In this document: one piece after another, positions 63,741 to 64,000 of the stretch
How positions within the stretch are numbered: the stretch's first letter is position 1
Layout of the letters: every line of letters begins with the position of its first letter
Assembly (NCBI GenBank): GCA_903822975.1
Contig: CAIJRD010000002.1
Location: 248,001-312,000, forward strand
DNA length: 64,000 nucleotides
Reading direction: 5' to 3'
Source of the DNA: an uncultured Sinobacteraceae bacterium
GTDB lineage: Bacteria > Pseudomonadota > Gammaproteobacteria > Nevskiales > Nevskiaceae
The notes under the pieces: model-generated
Told to the model about the DNA's origin: nothing
Databases searched by the model: none
The model's input: the letters and a program-made list of their open reading frames with translations, nothing else
Made by a program: the position numbers and the translations under genes

Positions 63741-64000
63741 ATGGGACCTTCGACTTCCCACGTACGGCTGGGTGTGCGTCTGTCGATCTGCGCCGTCGGC
63801 GCCGGCGTGTTGCTTGGCGCGTGTGCGGGCCTGCCGGGCGTTCACGCACTGACGCAGGTTCGATCGAGCGAGAGTTTCGAAACCACCAAGAGTCTGCGCA
63901 GCGACGGCGGTGCCTGGCCGGAATCCGATTGGATTTCTCAAATCGGCGGCGCTCAGTTGGCGCGCCTGAGTCGCGAGGCCTTGGCTGCGAATCCGGATTT
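63741..64000 (+). CDS. NodT-family outer membrane efflux lipoprotein, 5' part
   Basis: The frame runs off the window end and encodes 86 complete residues. It begins with a lipoprotein signal (MGPSTSHVRLGVRLSICAVG, then VLLGACAG). The N-terminal pattern of RND outer membrane factors follows: GGAWPESDWISQIGGAQL then ARLSREALAANPD. It would form the outer membrane channel of a tripartite pump. It is divergent from rhlA; Burkholderia rhl clusters also have RND efflux genes nearby, so a link to rhamnolipid export is possible but not shown. Confidence 0.85.
   Translation, partial: MGPSTSHVRLGVRLSICAVGAGVLLGACAGLPGVHALTQVRSSESFETTKSLRSDGGAWPESDWISQIGGAQLARLSREALAANPD

Overview
The window is about 64 kb of GC-rich DNA with tightly packed genes. 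It most likely comes from a Gammaproteobacterium near Xanthomonadales or Nevskiales. The order fliC-flaG-fliD-fliS-PilZ-regulator-rpoN-fleQ-fliE, the polar-flagellum genes flhF and flhG, a motC/motD-like stator pair, a large TonB receptor and a PQQ alcohol dehydrogenase all point that way. The assignment is inference, because the window has no rRNA or other taxonomic marker.

Layout. 1-7652: an accessory metabolic block with a DUF1801 gene cut by the window edge, a PQQ/haem alcohol dehydrogenase, a repeat-bearing acyl-CoA ligase, a sorbosone dehydrogenase-like lipoprotein, a DUF3224 protein and a small lipoprotein. 7968-52689: one very large flagellar locus. It runs flgN-flgM-flgA leftward, then rightward flgBCDEF, a leftward TonB-dependent receptor inserted in the rod/hook genes, flgGHIJKL, fliC, flaG, fliD, fliS, PilZ, a LuxR-type regulator, rpoN, fleQ, fliEFGHIJK, fliL, fliNOPQR, flhB, flhA, flhF, flhG, fliA, cheY and motAB. 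53064-54326: an EAL-domain protein that carries its own sigma-28 promoter. 54523-58176: three tandem paralogous lipoprotein serine hydrolases. 58261-63134: a leftward operon, rhlA-rhlB-MFS transporter-rhlC, the complete gene set for dirhamnolipid synthesis in the gene order known from Burkholderia. 63741-64000: the start of a divergent NodT-type outer membrane efflux lipoprotein.

Regulatory logic can be read directly. Sigma-54 type GG-N10-G(C/T) elements precede flgA, flgB, flgG, fliE and fliL, which fits rpoN and fleQ being inside the locus. Sigma-28 elements with 11-bp spacers precede flgM, fliC and the EAL gene, which fits fliA and flgM being present.

The most striking feature is an absence. 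fliM, normally between fliL and fliN, is missing, and its slot holds only an 18-codon minigene whose start overlaps the fliL stop and whose stop overlaps the fliN start. cheZ, cheA and cheB, expected between cheY and motA, are also missing, and that slot holds a 72-codon unrecognised reading frame. The second theme is the rhamnolipid operon with three secreted hydrolases directly downstream, a possible surfactant-plus-depolymerase unit. The third is a recurring habit of 12-bp in-frame tandem repeats in unrelated genes.
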